This document shows positions 34,725 through 43,559 of a DNA stretch of 64,000 nucleotides, in pieces. The translations under genes and the position numbers were made by a program. The DNA is from Streptomyces sp. NBC_00457 (GTDB lineage: Bacteria; Actinomycetota; Actinomycetes; Streptomycetales; Streptomycetaceae): positions 186,001 through 250,000 of the forward strand of contig NZ_CP107905.1 in assembly GCF_036014015.1 (NCBI RefSeq). The letters are read 5' to 3'. The stretch's first letter is position 1. Each line of letters opens with the position of its first letter. Under the pieces are notes generated by a model, which searched no databases, had not been told where the DNA came from, and saw only the letters and a list, made by a program, of their open reading frames with translations.

Positions 34725-36551
34725 GTGAGTGCCGGGGCCGGATGTGGCTGGCTGCCGCCCGGCGCCTGCGCGGGGACGGTCTTCCTTGCCTCGGGGTGCG
34801 TTCTCGGTCTCCGTTCGTCGGGAGGGGAACTGGAGTTCCTGGGTCGAATGGGTGACCTTTGCGGGTGGTGCTCGTTGACTGCCGTGACGGATCTTCGACC
34901 GGGCAGGGGTGAACGGGTGGGCGGGCTGCGGGAGCTGGCGGCGTCGTTCGTGGCGCCCGGTCCGGCCGGGGTGGCCATCCGGGACCGGCTGCGGGTGAGC
35001 GAGTCGGATGCGGCGGTGCTGGCCGAGGTCGGTGTCTTCCTTGGTTCGCTGGCTGCGGGTGATCTCGCGGAGCGGTCCCGGCAGGGGCTGGCGCACGATG
35101 CGGCCGGGTGGGCGGTGCGCAAGCGGGAGCTGACGGGGAAGTCATCGGCGCGCTGGGCGGGCAGCATCACCAGGGCCAGCCACGACCAGTGGGCGCTGGC
35201 GAGGCGCGGCCAGGCCGCCCACCTGACCTGGCTGCGCGGGCAGATCGCCGCCATCGAGGCCCGGCTGGCCCGCCCGCTGGGCGCCAAGGCGGACAAGCGG
35301 GAAGGGCTGGCCCGCGGGTATGCCTCCCGTGCCGAGTGGCATGCCAAGTCCCGCCGCCTGCACGCTTTGCAGGACCGGCTGGCGGTAGCGGAAGGGGACT
35401 GGGCGGCGAGCCGGGTGCGCGTGGTGCGCGGCGGCAAGCAACTCGCGAACACCCGTCACCACCTGCAGGCGGCGGGGCTGAGCGAACAGGACTGGCGGGC
35501 ACGCTGGCAGGCGGCGCGGATGTTCCTGGCCGCGGACGGGGAGTCCGGCAAGCGGTTCGGCAACGAAACAATCCGCGTCACCGACACCGGACAGCTCTCC
35601 CTCAAGCTCCCAGTCGAGCTGGCCCACCGGGCCAACGCCCCGCACGGCCGGTACGTGCTCGACGCGACCGTACGGTTCCAGCATCGCGGGCAGGAGTGGC
35701 GCGACCGGATCACCGCGAACCGGGCGGTGGCCTACCGCCTCCACCACGACGTTCTCCGTGGCCGCTGGTATGTGACCGCCTCCTGGCAGCGCGCCGCCAC
35801 CCCGGTCCTGCCGCTGCAGGCGGCGCTGGCCCGCGGGGTGGTGGGAGTGGACATGAACGACGACCACCTGGCCGCCTGGCACCTCGATGGGCACGGCAAC
35901 CCGGTCGGGGAGCCACAGCGCTTCTTCTACGACCTCTCGGGCAGCGCGGACCACCGGGACGCCCAGATCCGGCATGCGCTGACCCGGCTGCTGCACCACA
36001 CCCAACGCTGCGGGGCCACCGCGATCGCCATCGAGGACCTCGACTTCGCGACGGAGAAGGGCCGGGAGAAGCACGGCCGCAACAAGCGCTTCCGCCGCCT
36101 GCTCTCCCGCCTCCCCACCGCCAGACTCAAGGCCCGGCTGATCTCGATGGCCGCCGAACAGGACATCGCCGTCGTCGCGGTGGATCCGGCGTACACCAGT
36201 CGGTGGGGTGCCCAGCACTGGCAGAAACCCCTGACCACTCCAACGCGACAGATTTCCCGGCACGATGCGGCAAGCATCGCGGTCGGGCGACGCGCCCTCG
36301 GGCATCCGATCCGGCGACGGACGGCACCGCCCCACCCCGACCGGAGTGATCGCGGTGGGCATCGGACCGTCCAGGCCCGACCGGAGACCCGAAGGCGTGA
36401 GGAACCCCGCCCCCACCTGCCCGGACCACCCACCGGATGCGCGCCGCCCGGCGGTGGAGCGAAAGCGGGGAACCAGGGTGCCCAGCACCGTTCGGGGCAC
36501 CCGGCTGAGCATGAGTCCTGGCACCAGGACTCACTCCCACTCAGTCTTTAG
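34725..36551 (+). CDS. TnpB-like RuvC-fold protein (IS605 OrfB-type), zinc ribbon lost
   Basis: Up to 608 residues (start uncertain: GTG 34725 or ATG 34848). The C-terminal half carries a full RuvC triad: Asp376 in GVVGVDMNDDH, Glu437 in AIAIEDLDFATEKGREKHG, and Asp514 in SRHDAAS. Between Glu and Asp, where TnpB has two CxxC pairs, this protein has AYTSRWGAQHWQKP and no Cys. The N-terminal 270 residues are helical and basic. No TnpA gene is present. It may be a nuclease guided by an RNA from its own 3' end, as in TnpB, or a domesticated derivative; activity is not provable here. Confidence 0.72.
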   Translation: MSAGAGCGWLPPGACAGTVFLASGCVLGLRSSGGELEFLGRMGDLCGWCSLTAVTDLRPGRGERVGGLRELAASFVAPGPAGVAIRDRLRVSESDAAVLAEVGVFLGSLAAGDLAERSRQGLAHDAAGWAVRKRELTGKSSARWAGSITRASHDQWALARRGQAAHLTWLRGQIAAIEARLARPLGAKADKREGLARGYASRAEWHAKSRRLHALQDRLAVAEGDWAASRVRVVRGGKQLANTRHHLQAAGLSEQDWRARWQAARMFLAADGESGKRFGNETIRVTDTGQLSLKLPVELAHRANAPHGRYVLDATVRFQHRGQEWRDRITANRAVAYRLHHDVLRGRWYVTASWQRAATPVLPLQAALARGVVGVDMNDDHLAAWHLDGHGNPVGEPQRFFYDLSGSADHRDAQIRHALTRLLHHTQRCGATAIAIEDLDFATEKGREKHGRNKRFRRLLSRLPTARLKARLISMAAEQDIAVVAVDPAYTSRWGAQHWQKPLTTPTRQISRHDAASIAVGRRALGHPIRRRTAPPHPDRSDRGGHRTVQARPETRRREEPRPHLPGPPTGCAPPGGGAKAGNQGAQHRSGHPAEHESWHQDSLPLSL

Positions 36552-37015
36552 GAACGGTCCCCCGCGGGCGCGCCTGAGCCGTCCGGAAACAGGCAGCGGC
36601 ATCACCCGCACGGTGAAGCGGACATCCGAACCAGGTCTTCGACCTGCACACACACCGATGATCCGGCGCGGATCCGGCCACGGTCCGGCCACCGGGAACG
36701 GCCGTCCGCGACCGTCGTTTCGGACCCGGCAACCGCCGGCCGGCGACCGGACCGGGAGAGCCCGGGCCCGCCAGGCTCCGGCCCGCACCTGCGGCAGCGC
36801 ACACCCCGGGCCCGGTTTCGCGGCGCCCCGGGGTGCTGTTGCGGCCGGCTAGGCGGCCGGCCGTATGGCGAGCGCTGCCCCGCTCACCAACAGGCGGTGC
36901 CTGCCCCTTCGCTCCCGGCCCGGCGCCGGCCGGGAGCAGGGCGCGGACGGTGACCGGGGGTGTCCGCCGCTGCGGCGGGCGGGCCGTGTGCCGGCGCCCG
37001 CCCGCCGCAGTACGG
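36552..37015. other. gene-free region between the TnpB-like and haloperoxidase genes
   Basis: 464 bases. Contains the CGGCCGGC/GCCGGCCG hairpin near 36.85 kb and the haloperoxidase terminator. The first 100 bases could hold the right end and guide RNA of the TnpB-like element, but no end sequence was recognised. Confidence 0.45.
36970..37010 (-). terminator. terminator of haloperoxidase gene 1
   Basis: Perfect 14-bp stem CTGCGGCGGGCGGG / CCCGCCCGCCGCAG with a 13-base loop, five bases after the stop codon. The second haloperoxidase gene has a closely similar structure. Confidence 0.85.
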
Positions 37016-38584
37016 TCAGTTCTTGACCTCGCCCTTGACGTGCCGCTGCACGAATTCGTAGGCCAGGTCGCCGAACTGCTCACCGAATTCGACGGACCGC
37101 TCGACCGTCTTGCGGAAGTGCACTCCGCCCCACACCCGGCTCGCGGCGCAGTCCTTGACGAACTCGGTCCAGGTGGGCCAGTAGATTTCGAGGTCGCGGG
37201 CGGGAGAGAGCCCCGGCTCCACCAGCGTCGAGCCGGCCTTGACGGTGAATCGCCAGTCCAGCTCGTCATCGCCGAAGAAGCGCCGCGCCGCCTGCGCCTC
37301 GGCGGAGCAGATGGTCGTGGAGCCGGACGGGTACTCGGCGTGGTCCCCCACGTTCAGGTAGGGCATCCACTCGTTGGCGGGAATGTCGTTGACCGTCCCC
37401 TGGCCGGGGCCGCCCCAGGCCGTCACCCGGCGGTTGCCGTACACGTGCCGGACCGCGCTGATCGGCCGCACGGCGTCGTACTTGATCTTCTGGTGCCAGG
37501 CGACGATCAGCGGTTCGAACGTCGACAGCAGGTGGGTGAGGAAGAAGTGAGCCCAGCCGTGCACGCCCAGCTCGCGGTTGTGGCGCCGCGCTATGAAGAT
37601 CGTCGAGTGGCCGATGCCCCACACCTTGTTGTCCATGATCTCCGCCATCACCTTCTGCTCGTCGGTGAGATTGGCGGAGGCCTCCAGGATCTCGTCCACC
37701 GACTGCTTGTAGGCGCGGGGCCGGGTGTGGTCGATGTGCAGCGGCGGGGCGAGCTCGAACCGGCTCGGGTCCTTGAAGGAGTAGGGCTTGACCTTGCGTA
37801 TCTGCGGGGTGATGAAGTTCTGGACGGTGAAGATGCCCATGTCACCCAAGCCCGCACCGAGGCGGCGGCGATGAGTGGTCACCTGCGGCTGCCAGCGTGA
37901 GGGGTTGACCAGTTCGAAGGCGGTGTTCACGGGCCGGTAGCCGGTGTAGTCCGCGTAGGGCCTGGGGTTGTACCGGCGGCCGCCCTCGGTGCCCAGCATG
38001 TTCATGCCGTCCCGCTTACGGGCCGCGATGACGCCCTTGCCGGCGAGGTTGCCGATGCCGACCGGACTGGTCGGGTTCTCCGACTCGTCGTCGGGGTTCA
38101 GGCCGAGCGTGGTCATCAGCTGCCGGATGGCCGGCACCCGCTCCGCCACCACGGCTTTGGCCACTTGGTACGTGGCGTGGATGAGGGCGATGTTCATGTT
38201 CCGGTTGGTGGCGGACTCGCTGGAGGGACGGCGGCCGACCCGGGTGTACACGCCGACGGCGGTCGGGTGGTACGGCGCCACCGCGTCGAACCAGGCGATC
38301 GTCGTCAGGTGGTTGACCCAGAGGAACATGGTCACGTCCATCGGGGCGAACACGGCCGCTGCGGGCGACTGGCCGGCGTTCTCGTCGCTGGGCTGGAAGA
38401 ATTCGATGTAGTTGCCGGTATCGAAGTCGAAGTCGACGGGCGCCGCCGCCGCGGTGGACGAGCCGGCGGCTGCCGATGCGGTGGAACCCACGGTGGCCAG
38501 CGCCGCGACCGAGGCACCACCGATCAGCAGCGACCTGCGCTGCGGCGAGAAGCCGGGGACGGAAGAACGTCCGGACGTCGTCAT
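37016..38584 (-). CDS. vanadium-dependent haloperoxidase 1 (NapH/Mcl/Mar-like), Tat-exported
   Basis: 522 residues from ATG 38584 (AAAAGGA upstream). Twin-arginine signal QRRSLLIGGASVAALATV suggests export. Vanadate-site motifs of the PAP2/haloperoxidase fold are present: KIKYDAVRPISAVRHVYG, PSGSTT (419-424, Ser422 where fungal enzymes have the catalytic-loop His) and RVWGGVHF with His489, the expected vanadate ligand. Ser in place of His is characteristic of the streptomycete meroterpenoid enzymes. Known relatives chlorinate and cyclise, or rearrange, prenylated naphthoquinones. It is paralogous to the gene at 45401. Confidence 0.92.
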   Translation of the reverse strand: MTTSGRSSVPGFSPQRRSLLIGGASVAALATVGSTASAAAGSSTAAAAPVDFDFDTGNYIEFFQPSDENAGQSPAAAVFAPMDVTMFLWVNHLTTIAWFDAVAPYHPTAVGVYTRVGRRPSSESATNRNMNIALIHATYQVAKAVVAERVPAIRQLMTTLGLNPDDESENPTSPVGIGNLAGKGVIAARKRDGMNMLGTEGGRRYNPRPYADYTGYRPVNTAFELVNPSRWQPQVTTHRRRLGAGLGDMGIFTVQNFITPQIRKVKPYSFKDPSRFELAPPLHIDHTRPRAYKQSVDEILEASANLTDEQKVMAEIMDNKVWGIGHSTIFIARRHNRELGVHGWAHFFLTHLLSTFEPLIVAWHQKIKYDAVRPISAVRHVYGNRRVTAWGGPGQGTVNDIPANEWMPYLNVGDHAEYPSGSTTICSAEAQAARRFFGDDELDWRFTVKAGSTLVEPGLSPARDLEIYWPTWTEFVKDCAASRVWGGVHFRKTVERSVEFGEQFGDLAYEFVQRHVKGEVKN

Positions 38585-39322
38585 GCGTTGTGTCCTTTTC
38601 TTCAAGAAGGAGAGGTCTACACGTCCAAGGCGAGGCCGCTGAGAACGGACCATGCCCTGGAGATCAAGCCGGGCCCCTTGCTGTCCCGGGCACCCCTCAC
38701 CACATCGAGACAAGGCGGCCCCGAAGCGGCTGAGAGCACTGCGTCTTGCACCACACAGCGTTGATCAGGCCCGCTGCACGCGGACCCCGGACCGACTAGC
38801 TCCCTGCGACGTACTGATCCACGGCGTTCTGCGCTCTTCCTGAACCGGCCGGTGAACCGAAACCCACCAGCCGGCCACGTGCTCCCGCACCACTCGCAAG
38901 ACCATACGAACCACGCGATGAACGACCAGCACACGGCACCGCGGGCGCCACACAGACGACGCTCCCCCTGCCGTCCGAGATGGCCAGCACCTCGACGTTC
39001 ACGCGAACTCCCCCTGTCTCGTGCCCGAGCGGTCCGGTCACTCCGCAGGCGTCAACGGATGCCAGTCCGGCGGCCACAACACTAAAAACAGGACAGCCGG
39101 TCTGTCAATACCAAACCGCACGCCCCGTATTTATCGCCCCAGAGGCCGGGAGCATCACCGGCCACCGGGCACCAACACCCCTTGCCTTCCAGCAGAGTTC
39201 AAGTCAGTCGGAAGACGTCCTGCACGGAACGAGACCGGGGGGCACCGGGGCTGCCGGGCAGGTACCGGCTTGCCGGGTCCGGGGCGGCACTGTCCACCCG
39301 TGCCCGCTCGCCTCGCCCGGCT
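38585..39322. other. long leader and promoter region of haloperoxidase gene 1
   Basis: About 490 bases lie between the predicted transcription start and the ATG. Large parts align with 46958-47500 in front of haloperoxidase gene 2 (for example around CGACGCTCCCCCTGCCGTCC). No gene is supported. Confidence 0.6.
39079..39108 (-). promoter_or_regulatory. consensus promoter of haloperoxidase gene 1
   Basis: Leftward -35 TTGACA (39103-39108), an 18-base spacer and -10 TAGTGT (39079-39084). The same arrangement and spacing precede haloperoxidase gene 2. Confidence 0.75.
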
Positions 39323-39706
39323 TCACGGCCTCGCCCTCACGGGCCCCGCCGCCACGATGACGCCGCCCCCGGCGTCCTCGAGCACACGTCCAGCGATCAC
39401 ATCGGCCGGCCCTGCCGCCCCCTGGACCGGGCATCCGGCACGCCCAGGCCCCAGCCACGGCCCTCGACGCCTTGGCCCACCAGGCCAGCTGCTCCTCCCA
39501 CCGTCCCCCCGGCGCGTCCGGCTGCGTGGAGGGTGACCACGGCGGCCGGGCAAGCCCTGGGCGAGGGAGGGATACGCCGGGGAAGCCGCCCAGCACAGCC
39601 AGGCCTCCCGGACCGCTTCCTGCGCCTCGCTCTCGCTGCCCGGTATCCGGTGGACGCTCGCGATCAGCGGCGGACGCAGTTCCCCGGACTCCCCGGCCCG
39701 GCTCAC
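39323..39706 (-). pseudogene. ECF41-like sigma factor remnant (paralogue D)
   Basis: The GTG at 39706 and its GGGAGGAG site resemble paralogue A. The first 45 residues are a degraded region 2 (LRPPLIASVHRIPGSESEAQ, EAVREAWLCWAAS). Further on the frame is scrambled, with only a trace of the SnoaL end (GRVLEDAGGGVIVAAG). Region 4 is gone. Confidence 0.65.
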
Positions 39707-40025
39707 ACCGGCTCTCCTCCCTTGACATCCCGGTGCATCCCGGTGCATCCCGGTGCCGCAACGAAGCCACGCAGTTCCCCGCCGGACTCCTCCAGTCCCG
39801 CCAGGTCACGGGGGCACCCGCATCGGCCGCTGCCCGGCGCACACAGCCGGACCACGGCAACCACCCCGACGGCCCGCACACGTCGACGCACCCCGGGGGA
39901 TGAGGGCGGGCGGGTGCGGATGCGGACGCGGAGAGGACACCCGAAGGCTCCATCCCCGGCAGGGGTGAGCCACATGTCCCGTACGGGCCAGGGGACTTGT
40001 GGCCGCCGGGCAGTCGCGGTCCAGC
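39707..40025. other. intergenic region with a short tandem repeat
   Basis: 319 bases with no supported frame. Contains three direct copies of CATCCCGGTG. Confidence 0.45.
39726..39755. repeat. tandem repeat, 3 x 10 bp
   Basis: CATCCCGGTG repeated three times without spacers, in the region upstream of paralogue D. Probably replication slippage. Confidence 0.8.
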
Positions 40026-40316
40026 TCACACCGCCGCACCGGGGCTTTGCACGTCCTGCTGTTCCTGCTGGGCGGCGTACACCGCGAGGAAGACGGCCAG
40101 CCCCCGCACCCCGCCACCGCCCGGCCCCCACCCGGTGACCGGGACACTGCGCCCCCACCCCGTCGACAGCGCGCCGTGCGTGCGCAGCGCGGCAGCGGCC
40201 AACTCGCCGGCCGGGCTGTGGCAGTGGCCTGGATCGGCGCAGGTCATGGCAAGGGCCTCGGCCCAGGCCGCGGAGGCCATCTCGGCGTTGCACACGGGCA
40301 GCTTCGGGTTCGGCAC
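40026..40316 (-). CDS. small hypothetical protein
   Basis: 96 residues from GTG 40316, seven bases after GGAG; an ATG at 40337 has no site. The N-terminal third is helical (EMASAAWAEALAMTC) with three Cys/His-rich positions (CADPGHCH), the middle is Gly-rich, and the end is helical (GLAVFLAVYAAQQEQQ). No family was recognised. It lies downstream of the DoxX-like gene on the same strand. Confidence 0.5.
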   Translation of the reverse strand: MPNPKLPVCNAEMASAAWAEALAMTCADPGHCHSPAGELAAAALRTHGALSTGWGRSVPVTGWGPGGGGVRGLAVFLAVYAAQQEQQDVQSPGAAV

Positions 40317-40608
40317 GGCGGGACTCCTCGGCTTCATCGCCCGGTCGGCTCCGGTGATTTCCTGGTGCGGCAGTGGTGCAGGCGGTGCCGTGTGCGGCAG
40401 TGCCGCCTCACACCGGGGAAGCGGTTAATCGGCGCTGACGAAGGGGACCGGCTGCGGACGGAAGGGATCAGCGCCGGTGTCTGACGCAAGGCCCTGCGTC
40501 TGCGGGCCTGCTCGTCGGGGACCGGGCGCCGGCGCGCCGGGACAACGGCGAAGGGGTGGTGGCCGTCCGCCGTGACGGTCTGGCCGGGTTCACGGCGATC
40601 AGGTACGG

Positions 40609-41202
40609 CTATTTCTCCACCTGCCCCACATCCAGCGGGCGGCGTGACTCGGCCCGGTGGACGGGCACCGGCTGAAGCTGCCGGCCGGCCGGCAACATGC
40701 CGGTGGCGCGGGGGGCGGCCACCCCCAGGAGCGGACTTTCCGGCCCAGACGCCTTGCCGATCCGTGACTTCGAGTGGCCGATAACCACAAGCGCAGCCGC
40801 GATGAGCACCAGGTTCTTCAGAATGTACTGCCCCTCAACCGTGCCGATGGCATACCCCTTCCAGGTATGTTCCGGGAAGATGAACAGCGGAGTGAATGTT
40901 CCCGCCATATGCCCGAGCAGCACCACGATCGTCGGCCTGAGCGCCTTCCCGCTTATGAGCAGTATCCCGATAATCGATTCCAGCCCGCCGGTCAGAAGGG
41001 AAGCGGCTCCTCCTTCGATGATTCCGAACGTCAGCCGCTCTACGGTCTCCTCGACCAGTGATTCCGCTGGACTCATTCCCGGGAAAAGCTTAGGAGCTCC
41101 GAACCAAAGGAAGATAACCCCTATGGAGATCCGCAATGCAGCGATCCCGAACGAGGCGCCAAACCTCTCGAGAGAGCATACAATAATTCCATAGATGCGC
41201 AT
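40609..41202 (-). CDS. DoxX/DUF417-like membrane protein
   Basis: 197 residues with four predicted helices: IAALRISIGVIFLWFGAPKL, LLTGGLESIIGILLI, PTIVVLLGHMAGTFTPLFIF and ILKNLVLIAAALVVIG. The WFGAPKLFPG segment after helix 1 and the FPEHTWKG loop are typical of YkgB/DUF417-type proteins of the DoxX group. The C-terminal 45 residues are polar and Pro-rich. It is separated from the upstream prenyltransferase gene by a strong terminator, so it probably has its own promoter near 41.21 kb. Function is unknown. Confidence 0.78.
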   Translation of the reverse strand: MRIYGIIVCSLERFGASFGIAALRISIGVIFLWFGAPKLFPGMSPAESLVEETVERLTFGIIEGGAASLLTGGLESIIGILLISGKALRPTIVVLLGHMAGTFTPLFIFPEHTWKGYAIGTVEGQYILKNLVLIAAALVVIGHSKSRIGKASGPESPLLGVAAPRATGMLPAGRQLQPVPVHRAESRRPLDVGQVEK

Positions 41203-41319
41203 AACACCAGGCCTCCTTTCGCATGTATTCTGATTGACGCCCCCTGGGCGTGATCTGAACTGTTCGGTCGAAGATGCTGGATTTCTTCTGGGGAGAATCT
41301 GCGCAACGTCTGCGCTGTG

Positions 41320-41371
41320 GCACGGCAGGACGCGCCACGCGCCCGCTGGGGCGTGGCGCGTCCTGCCGTGC
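41320..41371 (-). terminator. strong terminator of prenyltransferase gene 1
   Basis: Perfect 21-bp inverted repeat (41320-41340 with 41351-41371) and a 10-base loop, four bases after the prenyltransferase stop codon. It is among the most stable hairpins of the window. Confidence 0.85.
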
Positions 41372-41374
41372 GCC

Positions 41375-42310
41375 CTATCCGGTGGTGCCGGCGGGTGCCC
41401 CGGCGTCCGCTCCGGGGTCGGATGCGAGCAGGAAATGCTGTACGCCGGGCTGCCACTGGTAGTACGACTGCAGTTTGTGGTACTCGCCGTTCGGCGACGC
41501 CGTGATGGCGTAGACGAACTGACGGTCGGCGGTGCTGTACGGGGCCTTTTCCACGAACTGCTTGATTTCTGGTTCGATCTGAACGGGGAGTGTCATCGGA
41601 TCCGTCGTCATGGCGGCGTACGTGATCCGTTCGATCTTCGGGGAATCCCAGCTCAGAGTGGTGTAGATTCCGAACCCCTGCCCGCCGAGCTGCAGCATCC
41701 GCTCGCTCGGATCCGGCATTCCGATCTCGCGGAGAATCGACCGCATCCCGTCCGGCTCGAAGCATTCAGCGGGTATCCTGCCGAAGTACAGATTCACCGA
41801 TCGGTGCGAGTAGTCGATCCCGATCAAGGTGACGATGTCGGCCAGGCCGTGCCTCGTGAAGAAGTCGAGGTTCTCGGACAGGCTGCGCGGCATCGACGGG
41901 AGGCCGGCAAGCTCGGACAGCGACTGAACGCCACCCGTAGGGAAGAAGGACCACGTCTTCTTGAATCCGCCGACGACACCGAAGTCAATACCGCAGCTGC
42001 CGATGGGGAAGTTCCGGTGGATTTCTCCCAGGAGAGATCCTACGGGGTGGCCCGTCTCCGCGATGAGACCGTTCGACAGGGCGACCGCATACGGGTCGAG
42101 CTCCTTGGGGAGCATCGTGAAGCGGCACTCGAAATCTCCTGCATTGCGTGCGCCGGTCGCTACCCTGAAAGCAATCACGGACTGCGCGAGCATATCCCCG
42201 TACGCGGTCATGATGGGCCAGACCTTGTCGCTCGAGCAGGTTACGTTCGCCAATCGAGCTGATTCCTCGATGACCGAGTAAAGGTCTGCCAACTCGGCGG
42301 ATTCCGACAT
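41375..42310 (-). CDS. NphB/CloQ-family aromatic prenyltransferase 1 (ABBA fold)
   Basis: 311 residues. A soluble enzyme attaching an isoprenoid chain to an aromatic acceptor. Family marks: LADLYSVIEESARLANVTCSSDK at the start, VVGGFKKTWSFFPTGG, LSELAGLPSMPRSL, IDYSHRSVNLYF and the C-terminal YHKLQSYYQWQPG. NphB begins and ends in the same way at about 307 residues. Closest in the window to prenyltransferase 3 (51415). A GGAGGACG ribosome site and a leader start common to all three prenyltransferase genes precede the ATG. Acceptor and prenyl length are not deducible. Confidence 0.92.
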   Translation of the reverse strand: MSESAELADLYSVIEESARLANVTCSSDKVWPIMTAYGDMLAQSVIAFRVATGARNAGDFECRFTMLPKELDPYAVALSNGLIAETGHPVGSLLGEIHRNFPIGSCGIDFGVVGGFKKTWSFFPTGGVQSLSELAGLPSMPRSLSENLDFFTRHGLADIVTLIGIDYSHRSVNLYFGRIPAECFEPDGMRSILREIGMPDPSERMLQLGGQGFGIYTTLSWDSPKIERITYAAMTTDPMTLPVQIEPEIKQFVEKAPYSTADRQFVYAITASPNGEYHKLQSYYQWQPGVQHFLLASDPGADAGAPAGTTG

Positions 42311-42400
42311 TCGTCCTCCACTATCGATCCGACGCCTGTTTTTGAATGGTGTTCTCTCGGGCCGGGGCCGATTCCTGCGGGCACCCGAGCCGTGCCGACG

Positions 42401-42429
42401 GCGCCCCCCGGCCTGAGGCCGGGGGGCGC
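42401..42429 (-). promoter_or_regulatory. hairpin in the leader of prenyltransferase gene 1
   Basis: 13-bp perfect stem with a TGA loop (GCGCCCCCCGGCC / GGCCGGGGGGCGC), about 330 bases downstream of the predicted promoter and 90 before the start codon. It could attenuate transcription or protect the mRNA. Confidence 0.5.
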
Positions 42430-42757
42430 GGATTGAGGCCTGCGCGGGCGCAGCCGGTATCCGGGGCCTTCGCCGGTGTCCTGGTCCGCTGCGGCTGGAC
42501 CCGATTTGGGCCGGGTACGGCGCACCGGGTTACGGGAAGGGTTTTTCACCAGTTCCTGCTCATGGCACGGCCGGGCGGGACAGTGCCACATGCCGCGGCT
42601 CCCGGGCGGTCTGGGCGAAAACGCCACCGCACGAGGATGTTGAACAAGGAAGAGAATCTGTGCCATACGCGGCACGGCTTCGGTCTCGCCGGTACAAGCC
42701 GGCGGCTACGGGCTCAATCCATGCCGCACAGAATTTGGGCAGGGAGAACTTGCTGAA

Positions 42758-42813
42758 ATAGTGACATGGGTGACGCCTCCATGCCAAGAGCCCTCAAAGT
42801 GACCTGGGTCACT
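42758..42813 (-). promoter_or_regulatory. promoter module copy 1 (upstream of prenyltransferase gene 1)
   Basis: Leftward -35 TTGGCA (42782-42787), 18-base spacer, -10 CACTAT (42758-42763). Just upstream is the 16-base palindrome AGTGACCTGGGTCACT (42798-42813). About 95 bases of this region match the region upstream of rppA. Confidence 0.7.
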
Positions 42814-42875
42814 CGTCAAGCTCAAGCAGGGAGGCGCCTGAGAGCGACTCCGCCGGACCACGGCGGTTCGGCACG

Positions 42876-43559
42876 TCACAGCGTCATGCCGCGCTCCAGC
42901 ACTGCCAGTGCCCGTTCGACGGTCTCCAGCAGGTCTCCCTCCTGGCCCCGGTTGACCCAGTCCAGCATCACTTGGGCGAGTGCGCCGACCATCGCGCCGA
43001 CCACGACCCTGAGCTCCAGGTCGTCCTCCGACCGCCCGGTCCGCTCCGCCAGCGCCCGGCAAAGACGCTCGACGTTGTGGTCCATGCCCTCGTGCATCTG
43101 CGCCCGCAGCGCCGGAACCTGGCCGATGAGCTGCAGCCGCCGCAGCAGCAGCTCATCGGTGAGTTCCTGGGACAGCATGCGCATCGAGCCGACGATCGCC
43201 TCCCGCAGGGAGACCAGGGGCGGCTCCGCCGCCGGGCGCTCACGAAGGGTCTGGTCCAGCACCAGGGCGTCGGCCATGAGGACGATGTCCTCCTTGGTGG
43301 CGAAGTACCGGAAGACGGTACTCGGGGAGACCTCCGCGCCCTCCGCGATCTGCTCGACGGTGGTGCTGTCGTAGCCCTGCTCCGCGATGAGCCGGTAGGC
43401 CGACTCGCGGATGGCCTGGCGCGTGCGCACCTTCTTGCGTTCGCGCAGGCCGAGGCCGGCCTCGTCGGCTGCGGCTCCCCGCCCCTGGCCGGGGGCGGGA
43501 TTCTTCGGGGACCGGGCGGCGCGGCGAGTTGCTGGGGAGGACATGGGCGCCATTGTCAT
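42876..43559 (-). CDS. TetR-family regulator coupled to the MFS pump
   Basis: 227 residues from ATG 43559, which overlaps the stop of the MFS gene (ATGA). After a basic, disordered 40-residue N-terminus comes the helix-turn-helix: RERKKVRTRQAIRESAYRLI, then YDSTTVEQIAEGAEVSPSTVFRYF. The rest is a helical ligand-binding domain. Cotranscribed with the pump, it very likely represses it; an operator candidate lies at 45136-45155. The inducer may be the cluster product (inference). Confidence 0.9.
   Translation of the reverse strand: MTMAPMSSPATRRAARSPKNPAPGQGRGAAADEAGLGLRERKKVRTRQAIRESAYRLIAEQGYDSTTVEQIAEGAEVSPSTVFRYFATKEDIVLMADALVLDQTLRERPAAEPPLVSLREAIVGSMRMLSQELTDELLLRRLQLIGQVPALRAQMHEGMDHNVERLCRALAERTGRSEDDLELRVVVGAMVGALAQVMLDWVNRGQEGDLLETVERALAVLERGMTL

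Larger units (their letters stand above)
42311..42875. other. leader and promoter region of prenyltransferase gene 1
   Basis: 565 bases. Contains promoter module copy 1 near 42.76 kb and a hairpin at 42401-42429 inside the leader. No gene is supported. Confidence 0.55.

Noticed and set aside
34725..36551. Complete IS200/IS605 element
   Set aside because: No TnpA gene and no recognisable hairpin ends were found, so only the TnpB-like gene is claimed.
39726..39755. CRISPR-like repeat
   Set aside because: Three 10-base units without spacers; no repeat-spacer structure and no cas genes nearby.
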